NCBI GenBank assembly: GCA_018817425.1
Contig: JAHITX010000030.1
Coordinates: 1-64,000, forward strand
Direction: 5' to 3'
Length of the DNA stretch: 64,000 nt
Source of the DNA: Pseudomonadota bacterium
Lineage (GTDB): Bacteria; Desulfobacterota; Desulfobacteria; Desulfobacterales; RPRI01
Positions 26,136-37,064 of the stretch are shown one piece after another. The notes below the pieces were generated by a model. That model did no database searches, was not told where the DNA came from, and saw only the letters and a list, made by a program, of their open reading frames with translations. Each line of letters starts with the position of its first letter. Within the stretch, counting starts at the first letter, position 1. A program made the translations under genes and the position numbers.

Positions 26136-27539
26136 CTAAAGCTTTATAACTTTCATCATGTTGGTAGTGCCTGCAACATATTCTTTTGAACCGGATGTAA
26201 TCACAACAAGATCTCCTTTTGATACACGATTTGAAGAAAGCACCGAAAAAACCGTATTCTCACTACCGCAACTATCAGCATCCGGATATGCTACAAGACT
26301 TGGCAAACATCCCCAGTATAGGGCAAGGCGTCTTGCCGTAGTTTTTTCGGGAGAAAGAGCTATAATTAAGGGTTTAGGCCTGAACCGTGAAATATGGGCG
26401 GCTGTTGAACCGGAACGAGTTGTGGCAACAATGGCCTTAACACCAAGATGATCTGCAAGAATGCATGAAGCATACGCAACCGATTCGGAAACATCAGCTT
26501 TATGCAAAAGATTTAAGTATTTTTCATGCGGATAATTTTCTTCGGCGCTTTCGGCTATCTTGCTCATGTACTGAACCGCCTGAACTGGGTAGTCACCGCT
26601 TGCCGTTTCCTCTGAAAGCATAATAGCATCAGCACCATCTAATACTGCATTTGCAACATCATTGGCTTCAGCTCTTGTGGGACGTGGTGAATTGACCATA
26701 GAGCGAAGCATCTGGGTAGCTATAATAACCGGTTTGCCCATATCATTTGCTTTTTTAACAAGCATTTTCTGAATATTCGGCACAGTTTCCAGAGGTATCT
26801 CTACACCAAGGTCACCACGCGCAACCATTATTCCATCCGATACATCCATGATTTCTTCTATATTGTTAAGAGCCTCATGTTTTTCTATTTTAGCTATAAC
26901 TGGAGTATTTTTATGCGCTTTTTTAATTATATTTTTCAGAAAAATAATATCTTTTGCACTTCTTACAAAAGATAGAGCAACATAATCTACATTGTTTTTA
27001 AGCCCGAAAACAAGATCCCCTTGATCTTTATAAGTCAGTGCATCAGTTTTTATAGTGCCGGTAGGAAGATTTATTCCCTTATTGGAAGTAAGAACTCCGC
27101 CGGTTATGACTTCACAGATTATATCTATATGGTGTATCCTTTTTACAACAAGCTCCAGCATGCCGTCTGCAAGCAGTATCCTGTCTCCCGGCTTAACATC
27201 AGATGCAAGACTCTGATACGATACGGACACCCTTTCGGAATTACCCTCAACAATTTTGCTTGTAAGTGTAAAAGTCTGGCCGGGCTCAAGACGAACACCC
27301 GGTTCTTTTACTTTTCCCACTCTGATTTTAGGGCCGCAAAGATCCTGTAAAATAGCTACATGCGCGCCAAGCTTGTCTGAAATAGCCCGAATATCGGCCA
27401 TCTTTTGAAGATGTTCTTCATGAGTGCCATGCGAAAAATTCAATCTGGCTACATTCATCCCGTTTAAAATAAGTTTTTCTAAAACTTCGGGTGACTCGCT
27501 GGATGGGCCTATTGTGCATACGATTTTTGTTTTCGGCAT
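26136..27539 (-). CDS. pyk: Pyruvate kinase
   Basis: 467 aa from the ATG at 27539 (AAAGGA upstream), giving the typical start MPKTKIVCTIGPSSES. Motifs: NVARLNFSHG (substrate/K+ region), AKIEKHEAL and MVARGDLGVE (active site), and a C-terminal allosteric domain. The enzyme makes pyruvate and ATP from phosphoenolpyruvate and ADP. The gene lies 32 bp downstream of holA. Confidence 0.95.
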   Translation of the reverse strand: MPKTKIVCTIGPSSESPEVLEKLILNGMNVARLNFSHGTHEEHLQKMADIRAISDKLGAHVAILQDLCGPKIRVGKVKEPGVRLEPGQTFTLTSKIVEGNSERVSVSYQSLASDVKPGDRILLADGMLELVVKRIHHIDIICEVITGGVLTSNKGINLPTGTIKTDALTYKDQGDLVFGLKNNVDYVALSFVRSAKDIIFLKNIIKKAHKNTPVIAKIEKHEALNNIEEIMDVSDGIMVARGDLGVEIPLETVPNIQKMLVKKANDMGKPVIIATQMLRSMVNSPRPTRAEANDVANAVLDGADAIMLSEETASGDYPVQAVQYMSKIAESAEENYPHEKYLNLLHKADVSESVAYASCILADHLGVKAIVATTRSGSTAAHISRFRPKPLIIALSPEKTTARRLALYWGCLPSLVAYPDADSCGSENTVFSVLSSNRVSKGDLVVITSGSKEYVAGTTNMMKVIKL

Positions 27540-27571
27540 GTATATAATATCCTTTTTGCAATTTATTGATA

Positions 27572-29059
27572 TTAAGATCGACGGCAAATACTCAATATAA
27601 CATTTTCAAGTACTGTTTTAGGATTATGACCGGATGATTTTAAGTGCAAGTCGGCGTTTTTCAGGTATTCAAATGCAAAAAGAAGCTCATCCATGCTGAA
27701 TTTTTCCGATTTTTTAATCAAACCCCATAAAGGATAAGGGCTTTTTGAATTTTTCGCAATCAAAAGATCGGTGCCGGGTTTGCTTTTCTTTTTTGTGTGT
27801 TTTTTCTTTTGCTCATTTACAGTATCAGCATATTGGTCTTCCGATAAAAAACTATCCGTGGATTCAATATGATTTAAAAATGCATCTTCATACTTTTCTA
27901 TAGCAGGCAAGGTAACCGAGACAAAACGGGGATATGGAAACCCGGCTTCCCAGGCTTTGCCATAAGAACTCTTTGTAAATCCTTTAATACAAATTATTTT
28001 TCTCATCTGGTTTATTATTGCAGATAGTGCCTGAAGAGGATGAATTCCGGAATAAAGAAGAGAACCAAGGAAAAATAAAGAATCCGTAAAATTTCTATCG
28101 GATACGGCATTTGTCAATTCATAAATTGGGTCCAGTTTTGTTCTTTTCAAAACCGCTTCTACATCTCGTGCAGTTATTTTATTTCTCTTATCCGTATAAT
28201 TTATTAGCTTTTCAACATTGTTTAACAAGGTCCGCAGATCAAATCCTGTCATTTCATACATTGCAAGATATGCGTCATTGTCTATTGTCTTGCCGCTTTT
28301 TACCAGTACTTCATTAATCCTTTCACGAATAATAATTTCCCTGGCACTTTTTTCATTTCTGGAATCACCTTTGGGAATCTGACAATTGATTATCACCCCT
28401 TTTTCTTTTAATGATTTATAAAGGCTTAATCTTTTATCAACAAACTGTGCCGTTACTACCATGTGGTTTTCTTGGGGAAAACCCTTACCAATAGCATTAA
28501 GAAAAAAAGAAGTACTGTCTATCGATTCTGAAACACTTACATTATTACCAAGACAATATGAAATAATATCATCGAACCATGAATCGTCTGCTCCGGCGTC
28601 ATCAATGCCAAGCGATTTGCTTCTGTTTGCTTTATCCACATCATCGAAAGAAAGCCCAAGCAGAGACATTACGTTTGTAAAAACCTTAGAGGCTTTTTTC
28701 ATGTCCTTTTTTCCATAATATTCTTTTGCTTTTTCAAGAAGGCTCGCATTGGTTTCTTTTGAATAAAATAAATTAGAGTCAGTAAAAGCAATTACTTTTC
28801 TTCCCGGCATAAAAGAAAAAGTGTTAGCACGTTCGACCGCATCAAATATGTTTTCGTTTACCCCGTCAATTATATCGAAATTAAGATTTTCAGTTATCGA
28901 AGAAGAATCTGAAGAATCCGGCAGTAAAGCTTTTATTAGCTCTTCGAGTGCAGTTTTACACAGCAGCTCTTCGCCATGGATAAGATATACCGGGGAAAAG
29001 CCGCTTATAGTTGCGTCTTTGGTATGATTTTTGAGTTCTTTATAATCTATTTCAGGCAT
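27572..29059 (-). CDS. holA: DNA polymerase III delta subunit (clamp loader), enlarged
   Basis: 495 aa against about 340 for most HolA proteins. N-terminal PVYLIHGEELLCKTALEELI and the C-terminal helical domain (DAYLAMYEMTGFDLRTLLNN, then YELTNAVSDRNFTDSL) identify the delta subunit. Extra length comes mainly from an insert at ~120-190, rich in Asp/Ser (DDVDKANRSKSLGIDDAGAD), and a Lys-rich loop near residue 415 (EQKKKHTKKKSK). The protein opens the beta clamp during loading. The insert has no recognised domain. Confidence 0.85.
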   Translation of the reverse strand: MPEIDYKELKNHTKDATISGFSPVYLIHGEELLCKTALEELIKALLPDSSDSSSITENLNFDIIDGVNENIFDAVERANTFSFMPGRKVIAFTDSNLFYSKETNASLLEKAKEYYGKKDMKKASKVFTNVMSLLGLSFDDVDKANRSKSLGIDDAGADDSWFDDIISYCLGNNVSVSESIDSTSFFLNAIGKGFPQENHMVVTAQFVDKRLSLYKSLKEKGVIINCQIPKGDSRNEKSAREIIIRERINEVLVKSGKTIDNDAYLAMYEMTGFDLRTLLNNVEKLINYTDKRNKITARDVEAVLKRTKLDPIYELTNAVSDRNFTDSLFFLGSLLYSGIHPLQALSAIINQMRKIICIKGFTKSSYGKAWEAGFPYPRFVSVTLPAIEKYEDAFLNHIESTDSFLSEDQYADTVNEQKKKHTKKKSKPGTDLLIAKNSKSPYPLWGLIKKSEKFSMDELLFAFEYLKNADLHLKSSGHNPKTVLENVILSICRRS

Positions 29060-29076
29060 TTTATATAATAAATAAA

Positions 29077-29182
29077 GGGTTCAGGGATTCGAGGGGCCAA
29101 GGGGTCAAGTGTTTATTTTCTTAAGTTATAAAATACTTTCCTTTTCACTCGAGTCCTTGAACCCTGGACCCCTTGAACCCTA
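29077..29182. repeat. Intergenic inverted repeat of the GGGTTCA...TGAACCC type
   Basis: Left arm AGGGTTCAGGGATTCGAGGG then GGTCAAGTG; right arm CACTCGAGTCCTTGAACCCT then GGACCCCTTGAACCCT. The arms are imperfect inverted repeats around a T/A-rich loop, so the segment could form a hairpin between lgt and holA. It is different in sequence from the other repeat families in the window. Confidence 0.7.
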
Positions 29183-29220
29183 TAGTAATTGTCAAAATAA
29201 TATTTCGTTTTTTGTTATAA

Positions 29221-29988
29221 TTATTTACTTTTCGCTTTGTTACCCAAGACAACAAGCATTATAGCTGATATTATCGCAGCCAAGATCCCCACTGCCTGAG
29301 AAACAGAAAGAATTCCAAAGACAAAATCGCCTCTGAAATCGGCCCTGAATACTTCTATAATAGATCTTGTTATTCCATAAACTAAAACATAAATCCAAAA
29401 TACCTGACCGTTAAATTTTTTATGCCTGCGAATATACAGCAGCAACAAAAATATAATCAGATTATTCAAAGCTGAATAAAGCTGGGTTGGATGAAGAGGC
29501 GTACCGATAGGGGCAAGAGAATCCGGATTGTTAAAAGTAACTGCCCAGGGTAATTCGCAGTATTTCCCATAGCAGCAACCCGCAAAAAAGCATCCTATTC
29601 TTCCGAAAAAATGCGCAAGAGCAATTGAAGGAGCCAGAATGTCAGTTGTTTTCATTACAGGAATTCTTTTTATTTTAAAATAGATAATTCCAGTAATAAA
29701 TGCTGCTATAAAGCCCCCGTAAAAAACAAGCCCACCGTTCCATACCTTAAATATTTCAACCGGATTATCAAGAAACAGCCCCGGATTTGTTGCAACGTAG
29801 AACAGACGCGAACCAATAATTGCTGAAACCAGAATATAAAAACAAAGGTCCATTATCATGTCAGGGTTTTCGCCAAGTCTTTTTGCTTCTTTTGTCGCAA
29901 AAAGTATTCCCACAAGAAAACCCAATGCAATGAAAAAGCCATAAGTATATATTGATAATGGCCCAATTTTTAAGAGAATAGGATGCAT
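29221..29988 (-). CDS. lgt: Prolipoprotein diacylglyceryl transferase
   Basis: 255 aa integral membrane enzyme with seven hydrophobic segments. Lgt signature at ~130-145 (HFFGRIGCFFAGCCYGKYC) with the conserved arginine, and an N-terminal GPLSIYTYGFFIALGFLVG. It attaches diacylglycerol to the lipobox cysteine of prolipoproteins, the step before LspA, whose gene lies just upstream, separated by a 142-bp repeat. Many lipoproteins in this window depend on it. Confidence 0.95.
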   Translation of the reverse strand: MHPILLKIGPLSIYTYGFFIALGFLVGILFATKEAKRLGENPDMIMDLCFYILVSAIIGSRLFYVATNPGLFLDNPVEIFKVWNGGLVFYGGFIAAFITGIIYFKIKRIPVMKTTDILAPSIALAHFFGRIGCFFAGCCYGKYCELPWAVTFNNPDSLAPIGTPLHPTQLYSALNNLIIFLLLLYIRRHKKFNGQVFWIYVLVYGITRSIIEVFRADFRGDFVFGILSVSQAVGILAAIISAIMLVVLGNKAKSK

Positions 29989-30081
29989 ATAATCTCCTTT
30001 TGGATAGAATATGAATTATCTCCAATATTCTATTTCGGTTCGTATACTAAATGCGGTTGCAGCTAAAACAGTGTTAAATCA

Positions 30082-30223
30082 GAGCCAGTTTCAAAACGCC
30101 CCATTTTGGCCGATCTCTGCGTTGGGCTCAAATTTCAATCCTCGAAATACTCAATGTATTCCTGTGGTTGAAATTTTCTCCCGCCTTGAGCTTGGCCAAA
30201 CTGAAACGTTTTGAAAGTGGCTC
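30082..30223 (-). repeat. 142-bp hairpin repeat, copy 3 (inverted orientation)
   Basis: Same element, opposite orientation to the other three copies. It is flanked by ATCA on both sides (left ...aaATCA, right ATCAgtct), a candidate 4-bp target duplication. It begins 1 nt beyond the lspA stop codon, separating lspA from lgt. Confidence 0.88.
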
Positions 30224-30224
30224 A

Positions 30225-30725
30225 TCAGTCTGGCATTTTTTTAAGCAGAATATGAAACAACAATATACACATCCCGATGGAAATAGCACTGTCTGCAACA
30301 TTAAATGCCGGCCAGTGTAAATTTCCTATATAGAAATCCAGAAAATCAACAACTTTCCCGAAACGTATTCTATCAACCAAATTTCCCAACGCTCCGCCAA
30401 AGATCAAGGCAAGAGCAGTTGCAAGCATAGAATAATTTCTTGGCGTAACTTTATAAAAATAGAAAATAAGACATAATGCAAGAAATGAAATAACAACAAA
30501 AACCAGTTTTCTGATAACAGGGCTTTGGTCTGAAAGAAATCCAAATGCTCCACCAGGATTATGAATATGGGTAAGGCTGAAAAAACTGTCAATAACCGGT
30601 ATGGAATGATAAAGCGGCATATATTTTAATACTATTATCTTTGTAGCCTGATCAAGCAAGAGAACTATTCCGGCTATAATTATAAGTTTTATATATTTAT
30701 TTATTTTCACTTTACTATTTGCCAT
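30225..30725 (-). CDS. lspA: Lipoprotein signal peptidase II
   Basis: 166 aa, four transmembrane helices. Catalytic aspartate regions [20 protein letters not shown] and FNVADSAI are intact; [12 protein letters not shown] is the other conserved box. It cleaves the signal peptide of diacylglyceryl-modified prolipoproteins. The start overlaps the ileS end by 11 bp. The stop codon is almost at the edge of the 142-bp repeat, so insertion occurred right behind the gene without damaging it. Confidence 0.96.
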   Translation of the reverse strand: MANSKVKINKYIKLIIIAGIVLLLDQATKIIVLKYMPLYHSIPVIDSFFSLTHIHNPGGAFGFLSDQSPVIRKLVFVVISFLALCLIFYFYKVTPRNYSMLATALALIFGGALGNLVDRIRFGKVVDFLDFYIGNLHWPAFNVADSAISIGMCILLFHILLKKMPD

Positions 30726-33522
30726 TTACTATTTGCTTAAGTGCATCCTGGCATCTGTTGCAAATAGTTGGTGCATCAGCGTTTGAGCCTACGGACATAT
30801 CGTAAATCCAACATCTTTCACACTTTTTTCCAGGTGCCGGTTCTGCTGAAATATATAGCCCTTCTATCTCATGGCTTTGTGTCGAACCTTCGTGTTTCCC
30901 GTTTTTAATCAAAGTCACATCCGAAGTAATAAAAATAGTTTTTAATTCTTCTAAATATTCGGCAAGAAGATCAAACAAATCATCTTTTGCGGATATTTTA
31001 ACAGAAGCATTAAGCGAGTGCCCGATTATTTTTTTAGCTCTTGCTTCTTCAAGTACCTTGGTAACCTCGGTACGAACTTCGATTATTTTTTTCCATTTTT
31101 GTCCAAGAGCTTTATCTTTCCATTCATCAGAAGCAGCAGGCAAAAGGGCAAGATGAACGCTTTCTTCTTTACCTTTATATGCAGGCATGGCTTTCCATAT
31201 ATCTTCTGAAGTAAAGGGAAGAATCGGAGCCATAATTTTTGTAATAGAATCAAGTATTAAATACATAACGGTTTGTGCACTTCTTCGCTCTAAGGACTCA
31301 GAATACGAAGTATAAAGCCTGTCTTTTAAAATATCGAGATAAAAAGCCGATAGATCTGTTGTGCAATAATTATAAAGGCTATGATATATTGTATGAAATT
31401 CATAAGAATCATAAGCCTTAATTGTCTTTTCTGTCAGTTCGCAAAGTTTAAAAAGAGCATACTTGTCTATTTCAGGCATCAAACCATATTCAACTTTGTC
31501 CTTTTCATAATCAAAATCAAATAAATTTCCCAGCATGAACCTGCATGTATTTCTGATTCTTCTGTAGGCGTCACTTAATTGTTTGAGTATATTGTCGGAA
31601 ATCCGGATATCATCCCTGTAATCGGAAGCGGAAACCCAGAGCCTTAGGATTTCGGCTCCGTATTTATCTATAACCTTTTTGGGAGCAATTACATTGCCAA
31701 TAGATTTTGACATCTTTTTGCCATTTGCATCAACAACAAATCCATGGGTCAAAACCGATTTGTAAGGAGCCTTTTCTCTTGTCCCAACTGAAGTTAGAAG
31801 AGAGCTGTGAAACCATCCTCTATGCTGATCGCTTCCTTCAAGATACAGATCTGCAGGCCACTTAAGATACGGGCGCTGTTCAAGTACTGCGGCATGGCTT
31901 ACCCCCGAATCAAACCATACATCAAGGATATCCGTTTCCTTTCTGAAAGTATCACTTCCACATTTACTGCAAATACTTCCCTCGGGAATAAGTTCTGATG
32001 CTTCTTTTTCAAACCATATATCTGCTCCGTGTTCTTTGAAAAGCTCAAACAAATGATCAGCTATCTTTTGATTAATATGAAGAGCATTACATTTTTCACA
32101 GAAGAAAACAGCTATTGGGACACCCCATGCACGCTGTCTTGAAACACACCAGTCCGGTCTGTTTTCAATCATTCCGTAAATTCTTTCTCTTCCCCAGGCA
32201 GGCATCCATTTTACCCTGTCGATTTCTTCAAGTGCTTTTTTTCGAAGACCTGTTTTATCCATGGAAATAAACCACTGAGGCGTTGCCCTGAAAATAACGG
32301 GCTTTTTACAACGCCAGCAATGGGGATAAGAATGTGAGATTTTTTCTTCGGCAACAAGAGAGCCTGATTCTTTAAGTTTTAAAACTATATCGTCATTTGC
32401 CTTAAAAACAAATTTACCATTAAAAAATTCCACATCATCTGTAAAACAGCCATTGTCATTAACAGGAGAATAGGTATCAAGACCATACTGAAGACCAACT
32501 TCATAGTCTTCCCGTCCATGCCCTGGAGCCGTATGGACACAACCTGTACCGGCATCTAACGTAACATGATTGCCAAGTATTATAAGTGAATCCCTGTTAT
32601 ATAAAGGATGTAAACAATGTTTTTTCTCAAGCAGCTGTGCTCTTATTTCACAAAGAACCGAATAGTCCGAAATATCAAAAATTTTCATGCACTTTTGGGC
32701 AAGGTCGGAAGCTAATATAAATACTTCATTGTTTCCCACATCTACCGCAGAATATTTGAAATCAGGATGCAAAGCCACAGCAAGATTTGCAGGAATAGTC
32801 CATGGAGTTGTTGTCCAGATAACTATATATGTTTTTTTACCTGAAAGCTCCGGAATTTCTTCTGAGACATCATCTGAAAGTAAAAATTTTACAAATACTG
32901 ACGGAGATGATGCATCCTCATATTCTATTTCAGCTTCCGCAAGTGCTGTTTTACAGCTACAGCACCAGTGTATAGGCTTTTTGCTATGAAAAAGACTTCC
33001 TTCCAAAGCGAATTTGATACATTCTCTGGCAATGATAGCTTCGTATTCATAGGCCATTGTGAGATACGGATTATCCCACTCAGCTAAAACTCCGAGTCTT
33101 TTGAATTCTTCACGCTGTATGTCAACATATTTTTCTGCATACCGCCTGCAAAGCTTTCTTATCTGGGCCTGGGAATGTTTTTTGGCTTCAGAACCAAGCT
33201 CCTTATCAACATTATGTTCTATAGGCAGCCCGTGGCAGTCCCAACCCGGAACATATACAGCGTTAAAATTTGCCATCTGCCTGCTTCGAACTATAATATC
33301 CTTTAATATTTTGTTTAATGCGGTTCCGATATGTATATTCCCGTTTGCATAGGGAGGACCGTCATGGAGAATAAAAAATTCCCGATCATTTGAAGCAGTT
33401 CGTATCTTGTTATATAAATTAATATCTTCCCATACTTTTAATAAAACAGGTTCCCGCTTTGCCAGATCGGCTTTCATGGCAAACCCTGTAATGGGAAGAT
33501 TAAGCGTTTTCTTGTAATCCAT
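30715..33522 (-). CDS. ileS: Isoleucyl-tRNA synthetase
   Basis: 935 aa from ATG at 33522 with GGAGGAG just upstream. Class I synthetase motifs: [18 protein letters not shown] (HIGH motif) and [11 protein letters not shown] (KMSKS). The CP1 editing domain lies between them. The C-terminus has a zinc-binding set ([10 protein letters not shown], then ICNRCQDAL). Charges tRNA-Ile. Part of the common ileS-lspA gene order. Confidence 0.97.
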   Translation of the reverse strand: MDYKKTLNLPITGFAMKADLAKREPVLLKVWEDINLYNKIRTASNDREFFILHDGPPYANGNIHIGTALNKILKDIIVRSRQMANFNAVYVPGWDCHGLPIEHNVDKELGSEAKKHSQAQIRKLCRRYAEKYVDIQREEFKRLGVLAEWDNPYLTMAYEYEAIIARECIKFALEGSLFHSKKPIHWCCSCKTALAEAEIEYEDASSPSVFVKFLLSDDVSEEIPELSGKKTYIVIWTTTPWTIPANLAVALHPDFKYSAVDVGNNEVFILASDLAQKCMKIFDISDYSVLCEIRAQLLEKKHCLHPLYNRDSLIILGNHVTLDAGTGCVHTAPGHGREDYEVGLQYGLDTYSPVNDNGCFTDDVEFFNGKFVFKANDDIVLKLKESGSLVAEEKISHSYPHCWRCKKPVIFRATPQWFISMDKTGLRKKALEEIDRVKWMPAWGRERIYGMIENRPDWCVSRQRAWGVPIAVFFCEKCNALHINQKIADHLFELFKEHGADIWFEKEASELIPEGSICSKCGSDTFRKETDILDVWFDSGVSHAAVLEQRPYLKWPADLYLEGSDQHRGWFHSSLLTSVGTREKAPYKSVLTHGFVVDANGKKMSKSIGNVIAPKKVIDKYGAEILRLWVSASDYRDDIRISDNILKQLSDAYRRIRNTCRFMLGNLFDFDYEKDKVEYGLMPEIDKYALFKLCELTEKTIKAYDSYEFHTIYHSLYNYCTTDLSAFYLDILKDRLYTSYSESLERRSAQTVMYLILDSITKIMAPILPFTSEDIWKAMPAYKGKEESVHLALLPAASDEWKDKALGQKWKKIIEVRTEVTKVLEEARAKKIIGHSLNASVKISAKDDLFDLLAEYLEELKTIFITSDVTLIKNGKHEGSTQSHEIEGLYISAEPAPGKKCERCWIYDMSVGSNADAPTICNRCQDALKQIVNGK

Positions 33523-33600
33523 CAACTCCTCCAAAAATCATATAATAAATAAAATTGTGTTTTGTATTAACAAAGCATTTGTCTGTCAAGGTTATTGAAA

Positions 33601-34287
33601 TTAAGATCGTTCTTCTTGCTTTTTTATATCGGATCTTCTGATATAATACGGAACAATTGATGCGACATCCTCAATATCATTATTCAAAAACTTCTTAATT
33701 CCTAATAATGCAACAGTCGAAGCTTTAATAACATTAAATTCATCAGATATAAAGTGAACCAAACCACCAAGCTTTTCTTCTATAACTTCTCTGTAAAGTT
33801 TTGAGCCATCACCAATAAACAGGCAGGGTTCATTAATATCTTCTATTGCTTTTTCCGGAAGAATATTTTTCTCCTGTGTTTGTTTTTTAACCATTCCAGC
33901 TACAAATCTATAACGTGATGAATAAACTTCACCCTTTCGCGCATCTATCATAACACATATCAGATAAGGGGTTTCAGGTAATTGTTCTGCAAGCGCATCA
34001 AGGGTTGATATACCGGCCACAGGTTTTCCTGTTGCTTCGGCAAAACCCTTTACGGAACTTATTCCTATACGAAGGCCTGTAAAACTTCCCGGCCCTTTTG
34101 TAACGGAAAATCCATCCAGATCATGCGGATTTAAACCGGAGGTTTCAAAAATCTTTTTTATCATACTCATAAGATGTTTTGAATGAGTCTCCCGCACTTC
34201 ACTAACAAGCTCTGCAAGAAGATTTTTATTATGAACTATAGCCACACTGCAACTTTTAGCAGCAGTATCAACAGCAAGTATTTTCAT
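33601..34287 (-). CDS. tsaB: tRNA threonylcarbamoyladenosine synthesis protein TsaB
   Basis: 228 aa from ATG at 34287 (MKILAVDTAAKSCSVAI). ASKHA-type fold; THSKHLM and TKGPGSFTGLRIG are the family boxes. TsaB pairs with TsaD and TsaE to make t6A37 in tRNA. The TsaC-type synthase needed for the first step is also in this window (38896-39501). It lies 39 bp downstream of lon. Confidence 0.93.
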   Translation of the reverse strand: MKILAVDTAAKSCSVAIVHNKNLLAELVSEVRETHSKHLMSMIKKIFETSGLNPHDLDGFSVTKGPGSFTGLRIGISSVKGFAEATGKPVAGISTLDALAEQLPETPYLICVMIDARKGEVYSSRYRFVAGMVKKQTQEKNILPEKAIEDINEPCLFIGDGSKLYREVIEEKLGGLVHFISDEFNVIKASTVALLGIKKFLNNDIEDVASIVPYYIRRSDIKKQEERS

Positions 34288-34325
34288 AATAATCAAATGC
34301 CGATTCTTTTGGAAATGATCCCGGT

Positions 34326-36746
34326 TTATGCTTTTGCTTTCCCATCCTGCTCATCTGTTTTATCATCTGCCGTATATCCCTCAATAGCTAAAGGAAGAAC
34401 TTCATCCATCTGTTTTACAGTAATAAATTTGATCTTGCGTTTTACGTTTTGAGGTATTTCTTTAAGATCTTTAATATTTTTTTCAGGTATAATTATAGTT
34501 TGAATCCCTGCTCTAAGTGCGCCAAGCGCTTTTTCTTTAAGACCACCAATAGGAAGGACTCTTCCTCTAAGTGTAATTTCACCGGTCATGGCCACATATT
34601 TATTAATCGGCTTATTTATAAGAACCGAAATAAGAGCCGTTGCCATTGCAATACCTGCTGATGGGCCATCTTTGGGAATTGCTCCTGCCGGAACATGTAT
34701 GTGCACATCAGTATTATCAAAAATATTTTCCTCTATACCATAAGAAGAAAGATTGGCTCTTGCGTAACTTAGTGCAGCCCTTGCTGATTCCTGCATCACT
34801 TCCCCAAGCTGTCCTGTTATTATCAGCTCCCCTTTTCCTGCAATCAATGCCGCTTCAATATAAAGAGCTTCTCCTCCGACCTGTGTCCATGCAAGACCTG
34901 TCGAAAGGCCGATCTGACTCTCCTCCTGATCCATTTCAGGTATAAATTTTGGAACACCTAAATATTTTTGAAGATTTTTTCTCGAAATATCAAAAGAGCC
35001 TTTTTCGCCTTCTGCAATCTTTCTTGCTACTTTACGGCAGATGGTACCTATCTCTCTTTCAAGATTTCTCAACCCGGCTTCCGATGTGTATTCATTGATT
35101 ATCTGGGACATCGCTTCCGAACTGATTGATAACTTCTTAGTACTTATGCCGTTTTCCTTTGCCTGGCGCGGAAAGAGAAAAGTTTCTGCTATTATTTTCT
35201 TTTCTTCCGAAGTATAGCCGGAAAGGTTAATCACTTCCATTCTGTCTAAAAGAGCGGAAGGAATAGTATCCGTTAAGTTTGCGGTAAGAATAAACATTAC
35301 CTTTGAAAGATCAAAAGGAAGATTAAGATAATGATCACTGAAAGCAGAATTCTGCTCCGGATCAAGGGCTTCCAAAAGTGCAGCCGAAGGATCACCGCGA
35401 AAATCCGCACCCACTTTATCAATTTCATCCATCATAAAAACAGGGTTGTTTGAACCGCACTGTTTCAAACCGGTTAAGATACGACCTGGAAGTGCCCCTA
35501 TATATGTACGTCTGTGCCCCCTTATTTCAGCCTCATCCCTTATTCCGCCAAGAGATATCCTGACAAATTTTCTTTTCATTGCAGTCGATATAGCTTTTCC
35601 AAGAGAAGTTTTGCCTACACCGGGAGGGCCTATAAAGCATAGAATCGGACCCTTCATTTTTGCATTAAGCTTTCTAACGCTAAGATATTCCAGTATCCTG
35701 TCTTTTACATTATCAAGCCCATAGTGATCCGTATCGAGAACTTTTTTTGCATGTTTGATATTAATAATATCTTTTGTTGCTTTACTCCAGGGAAGTTCAA
35801 CAAGCCAGTCGAGATAAGTTCTTATTACAGAAGCTTCTGCAGAATCCGTATGCATCATTTCAAACCGCTTAAGCTGCTTTTCAGCCTCTTTTTCAGCTTC
35901 TTTAGACATTTTGCAGCGTTTTATTTTTTTTCTGTATGAACTTAGTTCCTGGCTTCTTTCATCATTATCACCAAGCTCCTTGTTAATAGCTCTCATCTGC
36001 TCTCTGAGATAGTAATCACGCTGGCTTTTTGATATCTCATCTTTTACATCGGATTGTATCTTGGCCTGCATAGCAGAAAGCTGTACTTCTTTTGATAAAA
36101 GTTCATTTACTTTCTTAAGACGTTTAAGCGGATTAACAAGTTCCAACAACTGTTGGGATTCTTCGATTTTCAGCTTAAGGTTTGAGGCAACAAGATCGGC
36201 AAGCTTTCCGGGATCATTTATTCCTTCCAATATAGAACCAACATCACCAGTAAGTTCCCCACGAAAAGCCATTATCTTCTCTGAGTTTTCGCGTACAATT
36301 CTCATCAATGCCTGAATCTCAAGAGAAACCTCCTTTAGAGGCGCCTCGGAAATCCTTTCGATTTTTACACGATAAATTGATTTTCGCCTGACAAAATTCA
36401 CTATTTTAGCCTTCGCTACACCTTGCACAAGCGCTTTCACACGGCCATCGGGAAGCTTTAACATTCTTAAAACCTTGCTTACAGTACCAATACGAAACAT
36501 TTCATCCTGAGCAGGATTCTCGACATTAGGATCTTTCTGAGTGACAAGCAGTAAAAAACCGTCTTTTCTAACCGCCTCCTCCACAGCTCTGACCGACTTT
36601 TCACGGCCTACAAAAAGCGGAAGAAGCATGTCGGTAAAAATCACAACATCGCGCACCGGCATAAGTGGCATAATTTCCGGAAAATTTGTATCGTTTTCAT
36701 CCTCTTCGATCATTTTTATCAGATCATCCTTGTCGGTCTCGGCCAT
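34326..36746 (-). CDS. lon: ATP-dependent protease Lon
   Basis: 806 aa, complete. N-terminal substrate domain (PLMPVRDVVIFTDMLLPLFV), coiled-coil region, AAA+ module with Walker A GPPGVGKTSLGKA and Walker B FMMDEIDK, and C-terminal protease domain with the catalytic serine in KDGPSAGIAMATAL and lysine in GLKEKALGA. Degrades damaged and regulatory proteins. First gene of the minus-strand block. Confidence 0.97.
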   Translation of the reverse strand: MAETDKDDLIKMIEEDENDTNFPEIMPLMPVRDVVIFTDMLLPLFVGREKSVRAVEEAVRKDGFLLLVTQKDPNVENPAQDEMFRIGTVSKVLRMLKLPDGRVKALVQGVAKAKIVNFVRRKSIYRVKIERISEAPLKEVSLEIQALMRIVRENSEKIMAFRGELTGDVGSILEGINDPGKLADLVASNLKLKIEESQQLLELVNPLKRLKKVNELLSKEVQLSAMQAKIQSDVKDEISKSQRDYYLREQMRAINKELGDNDERSQELSSYRKKIKRCKMSKEAEKEAEKQLKRFEMMHTDSAEASVIRTYLDWLVELPWSKATKDIINIKHAKKVLDTDHYGLDNVKDRILEYLSVRKLNAKMKGPILCFIGPPGVGKTSLGKAISTAMKRKFVRISLGGIRDEAEIRGHRRTYIGALPGRILTGLKQCGSNNPVFMMDEIDKVGADFRGDPSAALLEALDPEQNSAFSDHYLNLPFDLSKVMFILTANLTDTIPSALLDRMEVINLSGYTSEEKKIIAETFLFPRQAKENGISTKKLSISSEAMSQIINEYTSEAGLRNLEREIGTICRKVARKIAEGEKGSFDISRKNLQKYLGVPKFIPEMDQEESQIGLSTGLAWTQVGGEALYIEAALIAGKGELIITGQLGEVMQESARAALSYARANLSSYGIEENIFDNTDVHIHVPAGAIPKDGPSAGIAMATALISVLINKPINKYVAMTGEITLRGRVLPIGGLKEKALGALRAGIQTIIIPEKNIKDLKEIPQNVKRKIKFITVKQMDEVLPLAIEGYTADDKTDEQDGKAKA

Positions 36747-37064
36747 TTTTTCTCCTGCGTATCTTATTTGCTATAACAACTTAAAGTTATAAGCATAAAA
36801 TTAACGTGAAATTTCAATTTTATAGTTCTTCCATATTATTTTACATTTTTTACGAACCATGATTAATATTAATCAGGTTTATAACTATATAACAATATAT
36901 TATTTTGGCAATAACAGGCTTGATTTTTTTATTCAATATACATAAGCTGCATATTAGTATACTTAACAGAGATATGTAATTGAAAATATCCCGAATATAC
37001 AATTTTATTTATAATTCAAATGCCAATAATCACCAAACAGTTAACATATTATTTTTATATACAG
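36747..37064. other. Gap between divergent lon and pilD
   Basis: 318 bp, AT-rich. It must contain the lon promoter on the minus strand, but I could not pick a convincing -35/-10 pair, and no heat-shock-type element is obvious. The pilD-proximal side is taken up by a 142-bp repeat that follows. Confidence 0.4.
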
